Positions 54,387-63,362 are shown, numbered from the stretch's first letter. The stretch: DNA of 64,000 nucleotides from an uncultured Bacteroidia bacterium (GCA_902780935.1 CACZHP010000024.1:1-64000); one strand, 5' to 3'. Translations and numbers: made by a program. The notes: a model not told the origin generated them from the letters alone.

Positions 54387-55649
54387 ATGAATAATTCCCT
54401 GACAGTAACCCTCGCCGACGCGGTGAAAGAGTCTCGGCCGGTCGCCTTCTCCACCATGGTGAAGCCGGCCGGATCGGCATGCAACCTCGATTGCTCCTAT
54501 TGCTACTACCTCGACAAAGCCATTCAGTATGGCGGGAAGGAGGCCGTGATGAGCGACGACCTGCTCCGGGAATATATCCGGCAATATATCACCGCCAACG
54601 CCGCTCCGGAAGTCACATTCTGCTGGCATGGAGGTGAGCCGCTGCTGCTCGGGCTCGATTTCTACAAGAAAGCCATTGCCTGGCAGAGGGAATATTCATA
54701 CGGCAAGAAGATTGTCAACACGATCCAGACCAACGCCACCCTTATTGATGACAGGTGGGCTGAGTTCTTCAGGATGAATAACTTTCTTGTCGGAGTGTCT
54801 CTCGACGGACCGGAGGATATCCACGACGGGTTCCGCCGGGACAAGATGGGGAGGCCGACCTGGGAGAGGGTGATGATCTCCGTTGATCTGCTCCGCCGTC
54901 TCGGAGTCGAGTTCAACACCCTCAGTGTCGTCAGTTCCCTTTGCGAGGGTAGGGGAAAGGAGATATATTCCTTCTTCAAGTCTATAGGAAGCCATTACAT
55001 GCAGTTCCTTCCGGCGGTTGAGCATGTCGTTGACAGGCCTGATTTCAAGCGCCCTGTGATAGTTTCTCCGGAGACTGAAGGGGCCCGTCTGGCTCCGTGG
55101 TGCGTCAGTGCCGAAGGGTACGGGAAGTTCCTGAATGACATCTTCGACGAGTGGGTCGTGAGCGATGTGGGCGAGTACTATGTGCAGATGTTCGACGCTA
55201 CCCTGGCGCAGTACTGCCATGTCCAGCCGGGAGTCTGCTCGATGTGCGAGACTTGCGGGGACTGCCTGGTGGTGGAACATAATGGCGACGTCTATAACTG
55301 CGACCATTTCGTTTATCCTGATTATCTTCTCGGGAATATCCTTGAGCGTCCTTTGGCTGAGATTTACCAGGATCCCAAACGTTTCCGCTTCGGCGTCGCC
55401 AAAAGGGAAAGCCTGCCTCCGGAGTGCAAGAAATGCCGTTTTTATTTCGCTTGCCGGGGAGAGTGTCCCAAGCACCGTTTCGACAGGACGCCTACCGGCG
55501 AGGCCAGGAACTCCCTTTGCCTGGGGCTGAAAGCGTATTTCAGGCACACCCAGCCATATTTCGAGAAAATGAGGGATCTGCTCCTCCTTAAAAAAGCCCC
55601 GGCGAAGGTAATGCCCTGGGCCCGTAAACAAATGTCTGACAATGGATAA
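54387..55649 (+). CDS. Anaerobic sulfatase-maturating enzyme (radical SAM)
   Basis: About 420 residues from MNNSLTVTLADAVKESRPVA; the frame begins upstream but overlaps the divergent kinase. The radical cluster is CNLDCSYCYYLDK. The SPASM cysteines are in CSMCETCGDCLVVEHNGDVY and CKKCRFYFACRGECPKHRF. It turns a Cys or Ser of sulfatases into formylglycine. No sulfatase gene was found in the window. The next gene overlaps by 8 bp. Confidence 0.92.
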   Translation: MNNSLTVTLADAVKESRPVAFSTMVKPAGSACNLDCSYCYYLDKAIQYGGKEAVMSDDLLREYIRQYITANAAPEVTFCWHGGEPLLLGLDFYKKAIAWQREYSYGKKIVNTIQTNATLIDDRWAEFFRMNNFLVGVSLDGPEDIHDGFRRDKMGRPTWERVMISVDLLRRLGVEFNTLSVVSSLCEGRGKEIYSFFKSIGSHYMQFLPAVEHVVDRPDFKRPVIVSPETEGARLAPWCVSAEGYGKFLNDIFDEWVVSDVGEYYVQMFDATLAQYCHVQPGVCSMCETCGDCLVVEHNGDVYNCDHFVYPDYLLGNILERPLAEIYQDPKRFRFGVAKRESLPPECKKCRFYFACRGECPKHRFDRTPTGEARNSLCLGLKAYFRHTQPYFEKMRDLLLLKKAPAKVMPWARKQMSDNG

Positions 55650-56343
55650 GAATACAAGAGACCTGCTCGTCCTCTGGGCCGAGACATATAATGATCCAAA
55701 ATATTTCGAAGAAGATCCGATCTCGTTCCCCAGGAGATTCGCCGAGTTGGAACGCTCCGGAAAAGCATCCGTCAAGGATGTTGAGGTGGCAGCCGTTTTC
55801 GCCGCCCATTTCGCCTGGGGCAGAAGGGCAATGATCGTCCGGGACTGCGGGAGGCTTTTTGACGAGATGGCCTGGAAGCCCTACGACTATGTGATGAGAG
55901 GGGAGTGGAGGTGCGACGACTGCAGTGCCCACCGTACTGTCAAGTGGAGCGAGGTGGCGGCAATATGCGCCCGCCTTAAGGCTGTGTATGAGGAACTTCC
56001 GAGCCTTGAACCTTTATCCCAAGAGGAAATACGTGTCCGCGTTTACGGGCAGAAACCCGACCCTAAGGCTCCCAATAAGAAGATTAACATGATGCGCCGA
56101 TGGATGGTCCGTCGTGACGGGAAAGTCGATCTCGGCCTTTGGAAAGACACCGATCCGGCTTCCCTGCTGATCCCGCTGGACGTCCATGTTTACGACGAGG
56201 CCGTGGCTCTCGGACTGACCTGCCGCAAGCCCAAGGACATAGTGACAGTAAAAGAAATCACCGGGGTTTTCGATGACATCTTCCCCGGTGATCCCTGTAA
56301 GGGTGACTTCGCGCTTTTCGGCTACGGAGTCACTAAGAGTTAG
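55642..56343 (+). CDS. TIGR02757 (DUF2400) family protein
   Basis: A 233-residue conserved protein of Bacteroidetes. Marks are DPISFPRRFA, VAAVFAAHFAWGRRAMIVRD, and NMMRRWMVRRDGKVDLGLWK then LIPLDVHVYDEAVALGL. The fold is probably a helix-hairpin-helix DNA-glycosylase relative, but function is unproven. It overlaps the sulfatase maturase by 8 bp and the POT gene by 11 bp on the other strand. Confidence 0.88.
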   Translation: MDKNTRDLLVLWAETYNDPKYFEEDPISFPRRFAELERSGKASVKDVEVAAVFAAHFAWGRRAMIVRDCGRLFDEMAWKPYDYVMRGEWRCDDCSAHRTVKWSEVAAICARLKAVYEELPSLEPLSQEEIRVRVYGQKPDPKAPNKKINMMRRWMVRRDGKVDLGLWKDTDPASLLIPLDVHVYDEAVALGLTCRKPKDIVTVKEITGVFDDIFPGDPCKGDFALFGYGVTKS

Positions 56344-57894
56344 TCACTCTCTCGAGCCATTTCACCATACCGAACATAACTCCCATCGAGAGGAGGCAGA
56401 GGCAGGCGAAAACTCCCCAGCACCAGCCCAGAGGCATGACGTTGTACATCTTCGGGCCGAGGAAGAGGAAGAGGTTTCCGACCGCTGTGGCGCCAAGCCA
56501 GAGACCCTGGCAAAGGCCCTGCATGCTCTTAGGAGCCACCTTTGAGACGAAGGAGAGTCCCAGCGGGGAGATAAAGAGCTCAGCGACGGTCAGGAAGAAG
56601 TAGAGGACTATAAGTACCCAAGGGCCGGCCTTCATTGAAGCCTGGGCGGCGGAATCCTGGGCGAGGAAATCCTGGGCTGAAGATAACCCATCTTGAATGA
56701 GAACAGCGACAGGAAGATGTAAGCCAAGGCGGCGATACCCATTCCGTATGCGATCTTGCGAGGAGTGGAAATCTGCTTGCCGCGCTTTCCGAGCCAGCCG
56801 AAGAACCACATGATGACAGGGGTCAGCACAATCACGAAGAAAGGATTGACGGCCTGCCAGATCTCGGGGGCTATCTTGCTGGTGTTGACAAAGTCACGGG
56901 CGAAGAATGAGAGTGACTGGCCGTTCTGGTGGAAGGAGAACCAGAAGAAGATCACCACGCCGAGGACGGCGAAAAGGGCGTACATCCTCTGCTTGATCTC
57001 CTTTGCCATGGCGAGCTTCTCCTCCTCGGTGTAACCAGCGGAGACGGCGGTCTCTTTCTTTCCGGGAGTGGGAAGTATCTTCTTGGTGGCCAGGAATATG
57101 CAAAGAGAGATCAGCATCGCGGCCACGGAAGCTATAAAGGAATAGTGAATACCTGTGTTGAAGTAGTTGAGGTAGTTGCCGCAGAACTGTCCTACAGCCT
57201 CGAGATTTGAGGGATCCAGGACAGCTCCGGCGTTGGCGGCTTCGGTGATAAGGTTATTGGACACCGTGCCGTTTGCGATGAAGTCGTGGCAAAGCTTCGG
57301 AAGCTGGGCGTTGTAGGAAAGGTTGTGGAGCCCGAGCCACCACTGGCGGATAAGAGGAGCGACGAACGGGGCGATGAGACCTCCGATATTGATGAACACA
57401 TAGAAAATCTGGAATCCGGAGTCGCGCTGTCCCTGTGCCCATTTGAGCTTCTCGGGACCTTCCTTGGCGGCATCGGCCTCAAAGTTGTCATAGAGCTGTC
57501 CGACGATGGCCTGAAGGTTGCCTTTGAACAGACCGTTACCGAAGGCGATCATGAAGAGGGCCACGCACGTAAGGACCAGAAGACCGACCTTGTTGGCGGG
57601 GGTGGCGAGAATGGGAATCGAAAGGACCACATATCCCAAGGCCATGATAATAAGACCTTTCTGGATGGTGCCTTTGTAGTTCGAGGTGCGGTCGGCGATG
57701 ATACCTCCCACGAGGCTCAGCACATAGATGCCGCAGTAGAAGAAAGAGTAGATAAGACCGGCGCTCGTGTCCGTCAGACCGAACTTCGAGCAGAGGAATA
57801 GGGTGAGGACCGCGTTCATGATGTAGTAGCCGAAACGCTCTCCCATATTGCTGAGAGCTGCGGCCAGCAGTCCTTTCGGATGGTTTTTGAACAT
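56333..57894 (-). pseudogene. POT/PTR2 oligopeptide transporter, frameshifted
   Basis: The first frame (from 57894) gives GERFGYYIMNAVLTLFLCSK and ten or so helices, then goes out of frame after SLFSFKMG and stops at 56632. The second frame, from about 56,690 down to 56333, gives LSSAQDFLAQDSAAQASMKA and GPWVLIVLYFFLTVAELFIS, the last helices of the same protein. Adding one C to the CCC at 56687-56689 (G on the coding strand) would join them. The intact gene would be about 515 residues and import di- and tripeptides with protons. Confidence 0.88.
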
Positions 57895-57956
57895 ATCTTA
57901 GAATATTGGTTTGATTCCAAATTGACCAACTAATTTACTAAATCCCATCATATTCT

Positions 57957-57994
57957 CCAAATTTTCGATATTTGGCACTGTTTTGTTATATTTG
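57957..57994 (+). promoter_or_regulatory. Palindrome and -7 box before the acyltransferase gene
   Basis: CCAAAT (57957-57962) and ATTTGG (57970-57975) form an inverted repeat with 7 bp between. TATATTTG at 57987-57994 is a full -7 element 21 bp before the ATG at 58016. The palindrome covers the place where a -33 element would be, so it may be an operator. It lies between divergent genes. Confidence 0.45.
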
Positions 57995-58015
57995 TGGGAT
58001 TGGTAATCGGACGAT

Positions 58016-58933
58016 ATGTTGATAGGAACAATCATATTACTCGCGCTCATGAGGATTCTTTCGGCTCTCCCGCTGAAGGTCCATTACGCGTTCGGCCGTT
58101 TCCTGTCCTGGTTTCTTAAGAATGTCGCGCGCTACCGCAGGGACGTGGTGATGACAAATCTCTCCCGATCTTTCCCTGACAAGAAGTACCACGAGATCAG
58201 CGCTATAGCTGACGAATTCTACAAGCATTTCGGTCGCCTTATCGGCGAGGCAGTCTGGTTTGGTGGTTGCCGGAATCCCGAGCGGCTCCGCCGTCAGAGG
58301 ATCGTGGAATATTCCAATATCGAGGTCTTCGAGAAGGCATATTCAGAAAGCCCCGGGGTGGCGGTCCTGACCTCGCATTTCGGAAATTGGGAGCTCCTCG
58401 GTGGCTGCCTTAACTACGATTACCGCCCGGACGGCAAGATAATTGATGGCCTTGTCCCGGACGATGTGGTATTCGTTTACAAGCCCCTGAAGAGCCGCGT
58501 GTGGGACAGGATTATGGGCGACAGCCGCTGCGCTCCTGTGAAGCGTATTGATTATAAAGGATATATCTCCACGGAGAACATTCTGCGCCATGTCCTTGAG
58601 AACAAAGACCGGAAACTGGTGGTCAACATGCTCTCGGACCAGTGCCCTTACAGGGACTCCGTGGCGGACATTCCGGTTGAGTTCCTCCATCAGGAGACCA
58701 AGACGATGTTCGGGGGAGCGTCCCTGGCCAGAAAGTTCGGCTGGAGTGTGTTGTACGCCAGCCTGTTCCCGACCGGGAAAGGCCATTACGAATGGAGATT
58801 CACCCAGATCTGCCCCGACGCTTCGAAGCTTTCGGTGAAGGAGATCATGGATGAATATTACGCCCTGCTCCAGAAAGACATCGAGGCCGTGCCTTGGTGC
58901 TACCTCTGGACGCATAAAAGATGGAAAAAGTAA
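58016..58933 (+). CDS. Lipid A late acyltransferase (LpxL/HtrB type)
   Basis: A 305-residue membrane-anchored enzyme that adds a secondary acyl chain to lipid A. One N-terminal helix (GTIILLALMRILSALPLKV) is followed by the catalytic HX4E motif in TSHFGNWELLGG and by MLSDQCPYRDS and ETKTMFGGASLARKFGWSVL. The C-terminus ends YLWTHKRWKK, as in the family (W-HxRW). 22 bp before the DUF4831 gene. Confidence 0.9.
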   Translation: MLIGTIILLALMRILSALPLKVHYAFGRFLSWFLKNVARYRRDVVMTNLSRSFPDKKYHEISAIADEFYKHFGRLIGEAVWFGGCRNPERLRRQRIVEYSNIEVFEKAYSESPGVAVLTSHFGNWELLGGCLNYDYRPDGKIIDGLVPDDVVFVYKPLKSRVWDRIMGDSRCAPVKRIDYKGYISTENILRHVLENKDRKLVVNMLSDQCPYRDSVADIPVEFLHQETKTMFGGASLARKFGWSVLYASLFPTGKGHYEWRFTQICPDASKLSVKEIMDEYYALLQKDIEAVPWCYLWTHKRWKK

Positions 58934-58955
58934 TAATTGTAAAACTGCTAAGAAT

Positions 58956-59975
58956 ATGAGACTGAACGCTAAACTATCATTCATCCTGGCCGCGGCGCTG
59001 CTGCCTGCGATGGCTGCCATGGCTCAGGATCCCATGGGGACTGTCTCTTACGCCCTTCCCCAGACGACCATCACTTTTGAGGTGGAGGCAACGCTCGAGA
59101 GTTTCCATGCCGGCCCTTACGCCAAGTTCGCGCAGAAGTACCTGGGTGTCAACGCCCGTCAGGAAGACCAGAGGACCTGCACCCTTAGTTCTGTCAAGAT
59201 GACTCCTCAGATCGAGGCTGACCAGAACTACAGGTTTTTCATTACTCCCGAGAAGGGAGCGATGTCATTCCTCTCCCTTACTTCACAGGGACTCGTGGCC
59301 GTCAACGACGGCTCGTTCGGGAATGGCTCGGAGTGGAGGTTCGCCTCCCAGGCTGACGCCGATTTCTCCGACAGGGGAGTGAGCTCTAACTTGACTTCGG
59401 AGGCTACCACCCTGATCCGTGGGGTGGATGGTAACCGTGTCGCTGTCCAGCAGAGCATGGTTGTCCAGAAGCCGTTGGAGCAGAGGGCCAAAGAGGCTGC
59501 CGAGATGATCTTTGATCTCAGGAAGAAGAGAGTACAGATCGTCACCGGCGACACGGACGCCACCTACAGCGGCGAGGCGATGGGTGCGGCATTGGCGGAG
59601 ATCGCCGCCTTAGAGAAGGAATATATGTCCATGTTCATAGGCTACAGCGATTTCCAGACCCAGAAAATGAAATGCGACGTGGTTCCCCAGAAGGACCGCA
59701 AGGCGCAGACTTACGTGGCTTTCAGACTTTCTGACACCGACGGGATTGTCTCGGCGGACAATGTCTCCGGAAAGCCTTACCTGCTTGAGCTGGCTCCCCA
59801 GCCTGTGTCGCAGGCCTCTGGCAAGGCGACCGCGGCTAAGGGTGCTGTCGCCGTATATAGGATTCCCGCAATCTGTGCGGTGAAGCTCACTGACGGGGTC
59901 AACCCGATCCTTCAGGACAGGGTCGCCGTCTATCAGCTCGGCGTCGAGAGCTATTTCCCGATTTCAACCAAATAA
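58956..59975 (+). CDS. DUF4831 family secreted protein
   Basis: A 339-residue protein from ATG 58956 (MRLNAKLSFILAAALLPAMA), with a signal peptide ending MAQ; earlier Met codons lie inside the acyltransferase gene. The DUF4831 pattern is visible in TVSYALPQTTITFEVEATLE, FAQKYLGVNARQE and GDTDATYSGEAMGAALAEIA. Probably periplasmic. Function unknown; the family is restricted to Bacteroidetes. Confidence 0.85.
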   Translation: MRLNAKLSFILAAALLPAMAAMAQDPMGTVSYALPQTTITFEVEATLESFHAGPYAKFAQKYLGVNARQEDQRTCTLSSVKMTPQIEADQNYRFFITPEKGAMSFLSLTSQGLVAVNDGSFGNGSEWRFASQADADFSDRGVSSNLTSEATTLIRGVDGNRVAVQQSMVVQKPLEQRAKEAAEMIFDLRKKRVQIVTGDTDATYSGEAMGAALAEIAALEKEYMSMFIGYSDFQTQKMKCDVVPQKDRKAQTYVAFRLSDTDGIVSADNVSGKPYLLELAPQPVSQASGKATAAKGAVAVYRIPAICAVKLTDGVNPILQDRVAVYQLGVESYFPISTK

Positions 59976-59988
59976 TTAATATAACATT

Positions 59989-61449
59989 ATGACAATTAGA
60001 GATTTAGAGCCAAAGGCCGTATGGGAGAACTTCTATGGCCTGACAAGGATTCCCCGTCCGTCGAAGCACGAGGAGAAAGTCCAGGAATATTTGCTCGAAT
60101 GGGGCAAGAAGCACGGCGTTGACGTCAAGCGTGACGACACCGGCAACATCATATTCTCGGCCCCGGCCACGCCTGGTTATGAGAACCTTAAGGGGGTTAT
60201 CATGCAGGCCCACATGGATATGGTCCCGCAGAAGACCGCCGACACCAAGCACGACTTCCTGACCGATCCGATCGAGACCGAGATCAAGGGCGAGTGGGTC
60301 GCCGCGAAGGGAACGACCCTCGGCGCTGACAATGGAATCGGAGTGGCCCTGGCGCTTTCCGTCCTTCAGGACAAGACCCTGAAACACGGACCCCTGGAGG
60401 CCCTTATCACTTATGACGAGGAGACCGGGATGACCGGAGCCAGCAGCCTTAAGCCTGGCGTCCTCAAGGGCGACATATTGCTTAACCTCGACTCCGAGGA
60501 GGAGGGAGAGCTCTGCACCGGTTGCGCCGGCGGGATCGACGGCACCGCCGATTTCTCCTACAGGACATACAAGACTCCGGAAGGGTATGTTTCCTATATG
60601 ATTACTATCAAGGGTCTTAAGGGCGGCCATTCCGGAATGGACATTTCCCTCTTCAGGGGCAATGCCAACAAGGCGGTATGCCGCATCCTCAAGGCCGTGA
60701 CCGGCAAGTTCGCCGAGGTCAAGGTCGCCGGCATCTCCGGCGGATCCCTGCGCAACGCCATCCCGTTCGAGGCCCAGGCCGTGATCGTCCTTCCCGTTGA
60801 GCTTACCGGCAAGGTCAAGGAAGTCGTTGAGGGCACTTTCGAGGAGTGCAGGTTCGAGTTCCAGTACTCCGATCCCGGCATGGTCATGTATGTGGAGAGC
60901 GTGGATAAGGTTCCTGCCCGTTACATCAGCCCCAAGGTCATAGACAGGGCCCTGAAGGCCATCATAGCCTGCCCTCATGGGGTTCGCAGGATGAGCGACA
61001 CTATCCCTGGCCTGACGGAGACATCGACCAATATGGCCATTATCCGCACGGCCAAGGGCCACTTGACTGTCCATTCCCTGACGAGAAGCTCCATCGACTC
61101 CGCCAAGATGTACCTCTCTGACTCTATCCGCTATGTCTTCGAGCTCGCTGGTGCCAAGTATTCAACATCAGGAGCTTACAGCGGCTGGACTCCGAAACTC
61201 GGCACCCCGATGATCAAGGTTCTCGAGGACACTTACAAGGGTCTCTTCGGCAAGGAGCTAAAGATCACCGCGACCCACGGAGGACTCGAGTGCGCCATCA
61301 TGGGAGCCAAGTATCCCAACTGGGAGATGGTCTCGATAGGACCCACAATCGTGCATCCTCATTCTCCTGATGAGAGGGTGAAGATCGATACGGTCGCCCA
61401 GACCTGGAAGTTCCTCACCACCGTGTTGGAGAATATTCCCGCTAAGTAA
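59989..61449 (+). CDS. pepD: Aminoacyl-histidine dipeptidase (PepD)
   Basis: A 486-residue M20 metallopeptidase. The zinc ligands and base are visible in MQAHMDMVPQ, TTLGADNGIGVALAL, TYDEETGMTGASSL and LNLDSEEEGELCTGC, with the last His in TIVHPHSPDERV. It cleaves dipeptides such as carnosine and Xaa-His in the cytoplasm. It starts 13 bp after the DUF4831 stop. A repeat copy begins one base after its stop codon. Confidence 0.95.
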   Translation: MTIRDLEPKAVWENFYGLTRIPRPSKHEEKVQEYLLEWGKKHGVDVKRDDTGNIIFSAPATPGYENLKGVIMQAHMDMVPQKTADTKHDFLTDPIETEIKGEWVAAKGTTLGADNGIGVALALSVLQDKTLKHGPLEALITYDEETGMTGASSLKPGVLKGDILLNLDSEEEGELCTGCAGGIDGTADFSYRTYKTPEGYVSYMITIKGLKGGHSGMDISLFRGNANKAVCRILKAVTGKFAEVKVAGISGGSLRNAIPFEAQAVIVLPVELTGKVKEVVEGTFEECRFEFQYSDPGMVMYVESVDKVPARYISPKVIDRALKAIIACPHGVRRMSDTIPGLTETSTNMAIIRTAKGHLTVHSLTRSSIDSAKMYLSDSIRYVFELAGAKYSTSGAYSGWTPKLGTPMIKVLEDTYKGLFGKELKITATHGGLECAIMGAKYPNWEMVSIGPTIVHPHSPDERVKIDTVAQTWKFLTTVLENIPAK

Positions 61450-61450
61450 G

Positions 61451-61477
61451 TGTCATTCTGAGCGAAGCGAAGAATCT
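61451..61477. repeat. Copy of the TCATTCTGAGCGAAGCGAAG repeat after pepD
   Basis: TGTCATTCTGAGCGAAGCGA followed by AGAATCT is the best-preserved copy. It starts one base after the pepD stop and ends next to the -33 element of rpsF. Confidence 0.92.
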
Positions 61478-61478
61478 T

Positions 61479-61509
61479 TTTGCGGATTCGGAAATAATCG
61501 CTATATTTG
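61479..61509 (+). promoter_or_regulatory. rpsF-rpsR-rplI promoter
   Basis: TTTG (61479-61482) and TATATTTG (61502-61509) are 19 bp apart, a textbook Bacteroidetes promoter. Transcription should begin near 61,513-61,516, giving a leader of about 65 nt. Confidence 0.85.
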
Positions 61510-61547
61510 CAGTCCTTTAGGGTTGGCATACGTTCCCAAAAGGGCTG
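61510..61547 (+). promoter_or_regulatory. Hairpin in the rpsF leader, possible S6:S18 site
   Basis: CAGTCCTTT (61510-61518) pairs with AAAGGGCTG (61539-61547) over 9 bp including one G-U. An A/A mismatch follows, then GGG/CCC and a 12-nt loop. Ribosomal S6 leaders are known to bind S6:S18 for feedback control. The match to that class is inferred from position and structure only. If transcription starts inside the first arm, the helix would be shorter. Confidence 0.5.
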
Positions 61548-61579
61548 TATTATATTAATTATCAAAACTTTACAACAAA

Positions 61580-62011
61580 ATGTTAAAACAGTACGAGACC
61601 GTTTTCATCGCTACTCCCGTTTTGTCTGAACAACAGATGAAGGAAGCGGTTGCCAAGTACACCAAGCTCATCGCCGACAATGGCGGCGAGGTCGTGTACG
61701 AGGAAGACTGGGGCCTCCGTCAGCTGGCTTATCCGATCCAGCACAAGACCTCCGGCTTCTATTATCTTATTCAGTTCCAGGCCGATCCCTCTTTTGTGGA
61801 AGTCCTTGAGACCCAGTATTTCCGTGATGAGAGGATCATCAGGTTCCTGACCGTTGCCCTTGACAAGGACGCCGTCGAATATGCCGAGCGCCGCCGTCAG
61901 AACAGGGCCAAGGCCGCTGCCGCTCCGAAGGTTGAGGAGCCTGTCGTCGCCCCCGAGGAGCCTGAGGTTCCCGTCGAGGACGAAGAGTCAAATGAAGAGA
62001 ACAACGCTTAA
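61580..62011 (+). CDS. rpsF: 30S ribosomal protein S6
   Basis: A 143-residue protein of the small subunit platform. [20 protein letters not shown] is the N-terminus, and [20 protein letters not shown] with [14 protein letters not shown] are family marks. The C-terminus has a long Ala/Pro/Glu-rich acidic tail (about residues 112-143), longer than in E. coli. First gene of the rpsF-rpsR-rplI operon; rpsR follows by 19 bp. Confidence 0.96.
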   Translation: MLKQYETVFIATPVLSEQQMKEAVAKYTKLIADNGGEVVYEEDWGLRQLAYPIQHKTSGFYYLIQFQADPSFVEVLETQYFRDERIIRFLTVALDKDAVEYAERRRQNRAKAAAAPKVEEPVVAPEEPEVPVEDEESNEENNA

Positions 62012-62030
62012 TTAATAGGAGGATATCAAT

Positions 62031-62309
62031 ATGGCACAGAATGACGCTCAGAATGCTGGAATCCGCTATCTGAACCCTCCGACAGTCGAGGTCAGGAAGA
62101 AGAAATACTGCCGCTTCAAGAAAGCTGGTATCAAGTATGTCGATTACAAGGACCCCGAGTTCCTTAAGAAGTTCCTCAACGAGCAGGGCAAGATCCTTCC
62201 CCGCCGTATCACCGGTACTTCCCTCAAGTTCCAGAGGAAGGTTGCGAAGGCCGTCAAAAGGGCCCGCTCCCTCGCTCTGCTTCCGTATGTCACTGACCTT
62301 CTTAAATAA
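62031..62309 (+). CDS. rpsR: 30S ribosomal protein S18
   Basis: A 92-residue partner of S6. [20 protein letters not shown] and [20 protein letters not shown] are the conserved core, ending [16 protein letters not shown]. An AGGAGG lies 8 bp before the ATG. rplI follows 15 bp later. Confidence 0.97.
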   Translation: MAQNDAQNAGIRYLNPPTVEVRKKKYCRFKKAGIKYVDYKDPEFLKKFLNEQGKILPRRITGTSLKFQRKVAKAVKRARSLALLPYVTDLLK

Positions 62310-62324
62310 TAGGAGACCGAGATT

Positions 62325-62771
62325 ATGAAGATTATACTCAAGAAAGAAGTTGCCAATCTCGGCGAGGCCGGTGATGTGGTCGAGGTCAAGGGTGGTTATG
62401 GACTTAACTATCTGATTCCTCAGGGATTCGCTATTGCCGCTACTCCTTCCGCTATCAAGCAGCTCGAGGAGACCAAGCGTCAGAGGGCTCACAAAGAGGC
62501 CAAACTCGTCGCGGACGCCGAGGCTCTCGCCGCCAAGATCGAGGCTACGACCGCCAAGGTCGCCGTCAAGGTCAGCGAGAACGGTAAGATCTACGGTTCT
62601 GTCACCACAGCCCAGATCGAGGATGCTTTCAAAGCTCTCGGTATCGAGGTTGACAAGAAGAACATCACCATTCCCGAGGACATCAAGGCCCTTGGTGAGT
62701 ACGAAGGCACCGTCAAGATCTACAAGGCTGTCAAGGCCGCTGTCAAGTTCGTCGTCGAGGCCGAGGCCTAA
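62325..62771 (+). CDS. rplI: 50S ribosomal protein L9
   Basis: A 148-residue protein with two domains. The N-terminal KIILKKEVANLGEAGDVVEV and GYGLNYLIPQGFAIAAT are diagnostic, and the long connecting helix and C-terminal domain follow (GSVTTAQIEDAFKALGIEVD). Last gene of the operon, before the terminator at 62791-62823. Confidence 0.97.
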   Translation: MKIILKKEVANLGEAGDVVEVKGGYGLNYLIPQGFAIAATPSAIKQLEETKRQRAHKEAKLVADAEALAAKIEATTAKVAVKVSENGKIYGSVTTAQIEDAFKALGIEVDKKNITIPEDIKALGEYEGTVKIYKAVKAAVKFVVEAEA

Positions 62772-62790
62772 GACATCGAATGAAAATGAT

Positions 62791-62823
62791 AAAGCGATGC
62801 CCTTCCGGGTGTCGCTTTTTTTT
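62791..62823. terminator. Bidirectional terminator after rplI
   Basis: A 12-bp stem AAAGCGATGCCC / GGGTGTCGCTTT, with two G-U pairs and a TTCC loop, is followed by a run of T. It lies between two convergent units and starts with an A-rich run, so it could also stop the LytTR transcript on the minus strand. Confidence 0.85.
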
Positions 62824-62824
62824 G

Positions 62825-62986
62825 TTATATGACAAGCAGTCCAGCGAGGAGCAAGACAGCCGCGGCAAGGGCTATGATGATCCAGCGGGTAAGGCTCTTG
62901 CTGCTGCGGTGAGAGTTCTTGTGGAAGTCAGAATGGGTTATCACACGGAACTCATCGTCTTGGATATCGTTCTTATAATCAGTCAT
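62825..62986 (-). CDS. 53-residue single-helix membrane protein, overlaps the LytTR gene
   Basis: ATG at 62986, stop TAA at 62825-62827. A polar, charged N-terminus (MTDYKNDIQDDEFRVITHSD, then a basic stretch with His, Ser and Lys) is followed by one membrane helix (WIIIALAAAVLLLAGLLVI) at the very C-terminus. The start overlaps the LytTR stop by 8 bp, so translation is coupled. It has the layout of a small membrane partner or inhibitor of its regulator, but no family was recognised. Confidence 0.75.
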   Translation of the reverse strand: MTDYKNDIQDDEFRVITHSDFHKNSHRSSKSLTRWIIIALAAAVLLLAGLLVI

Positions 62987-63347
62987 TTCTTGTGGATGCT
63001 TCAATGTATGCCTTCAGTTGTGCCAGAACCTCTCGGGAGGCGGTGAGTTCGTGCCGACAGCTGACGCAATCCGAAAGGATGAGTTGCTGTCTGGCAGTGT
63101 CTATGTAATGGACATAGTCCATATTCACTATCAGTTTTCTCCCAAGTCGGATGAAATCGAATCCGGTGTCGCCAAGCTGCTCAGAGATGATGTCTTCAAG
63201 CTGGCCGAGCTGATACGATAAAAGAATTGACCTTCCGTCTTGGGTCACTGCGTTGGAGTAATTACCGTCGGATGATATATACACCAACCGCCGGGCAGGG
63301 ATCATGAATAATTCTGTTCCCTTGGATATGACTATGCGCTTCTCCAT
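62979..63347 (-). CDS. Stand-alone LytTR-family DNA-binding regulator
   Basis: A 122-residue protein that is only a LytTR domain, without the receiver domain of two-component regulators. RRLVYISSDGNYSNAVTQDG, LIFD-like region around DFIRLGRKLIVNMDYVHYID, and the closing TASREVLAQLKAYIE show the LytTR fold. It should bind paired direct repeats. The upstream region has two AATGTATGAA copies 21 bp apart. It is followed by an overlapping small membrane-protein gene. Confidence 0.88.
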   Translation of the reverse strand: MEKRIVISKGTELFMIPARRLVYISSDGNYSNAVTQDGRSILLSYQLGQLEDIISEQLGDTGFDFIRLGRKLIVNMDYVHYIDTARQQLILSDCVSCRHELTASREVLAQLKAYIEASTRND

Positions 63348-63362
63348 AATGGGATGTTATAG

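Noticed and set aside
54696..55775. A 359-codon open frame antisense to the sulfatase maturase
   Set aside because: The sense gene carries all radical-SAM and SPASM cysteines; the antisense frame has no motif.
60004..61074. A 356-codon open frame antisense to pepD
   Set aside because: It mirrors a well-supported gene and has no recognisable motif or start context.
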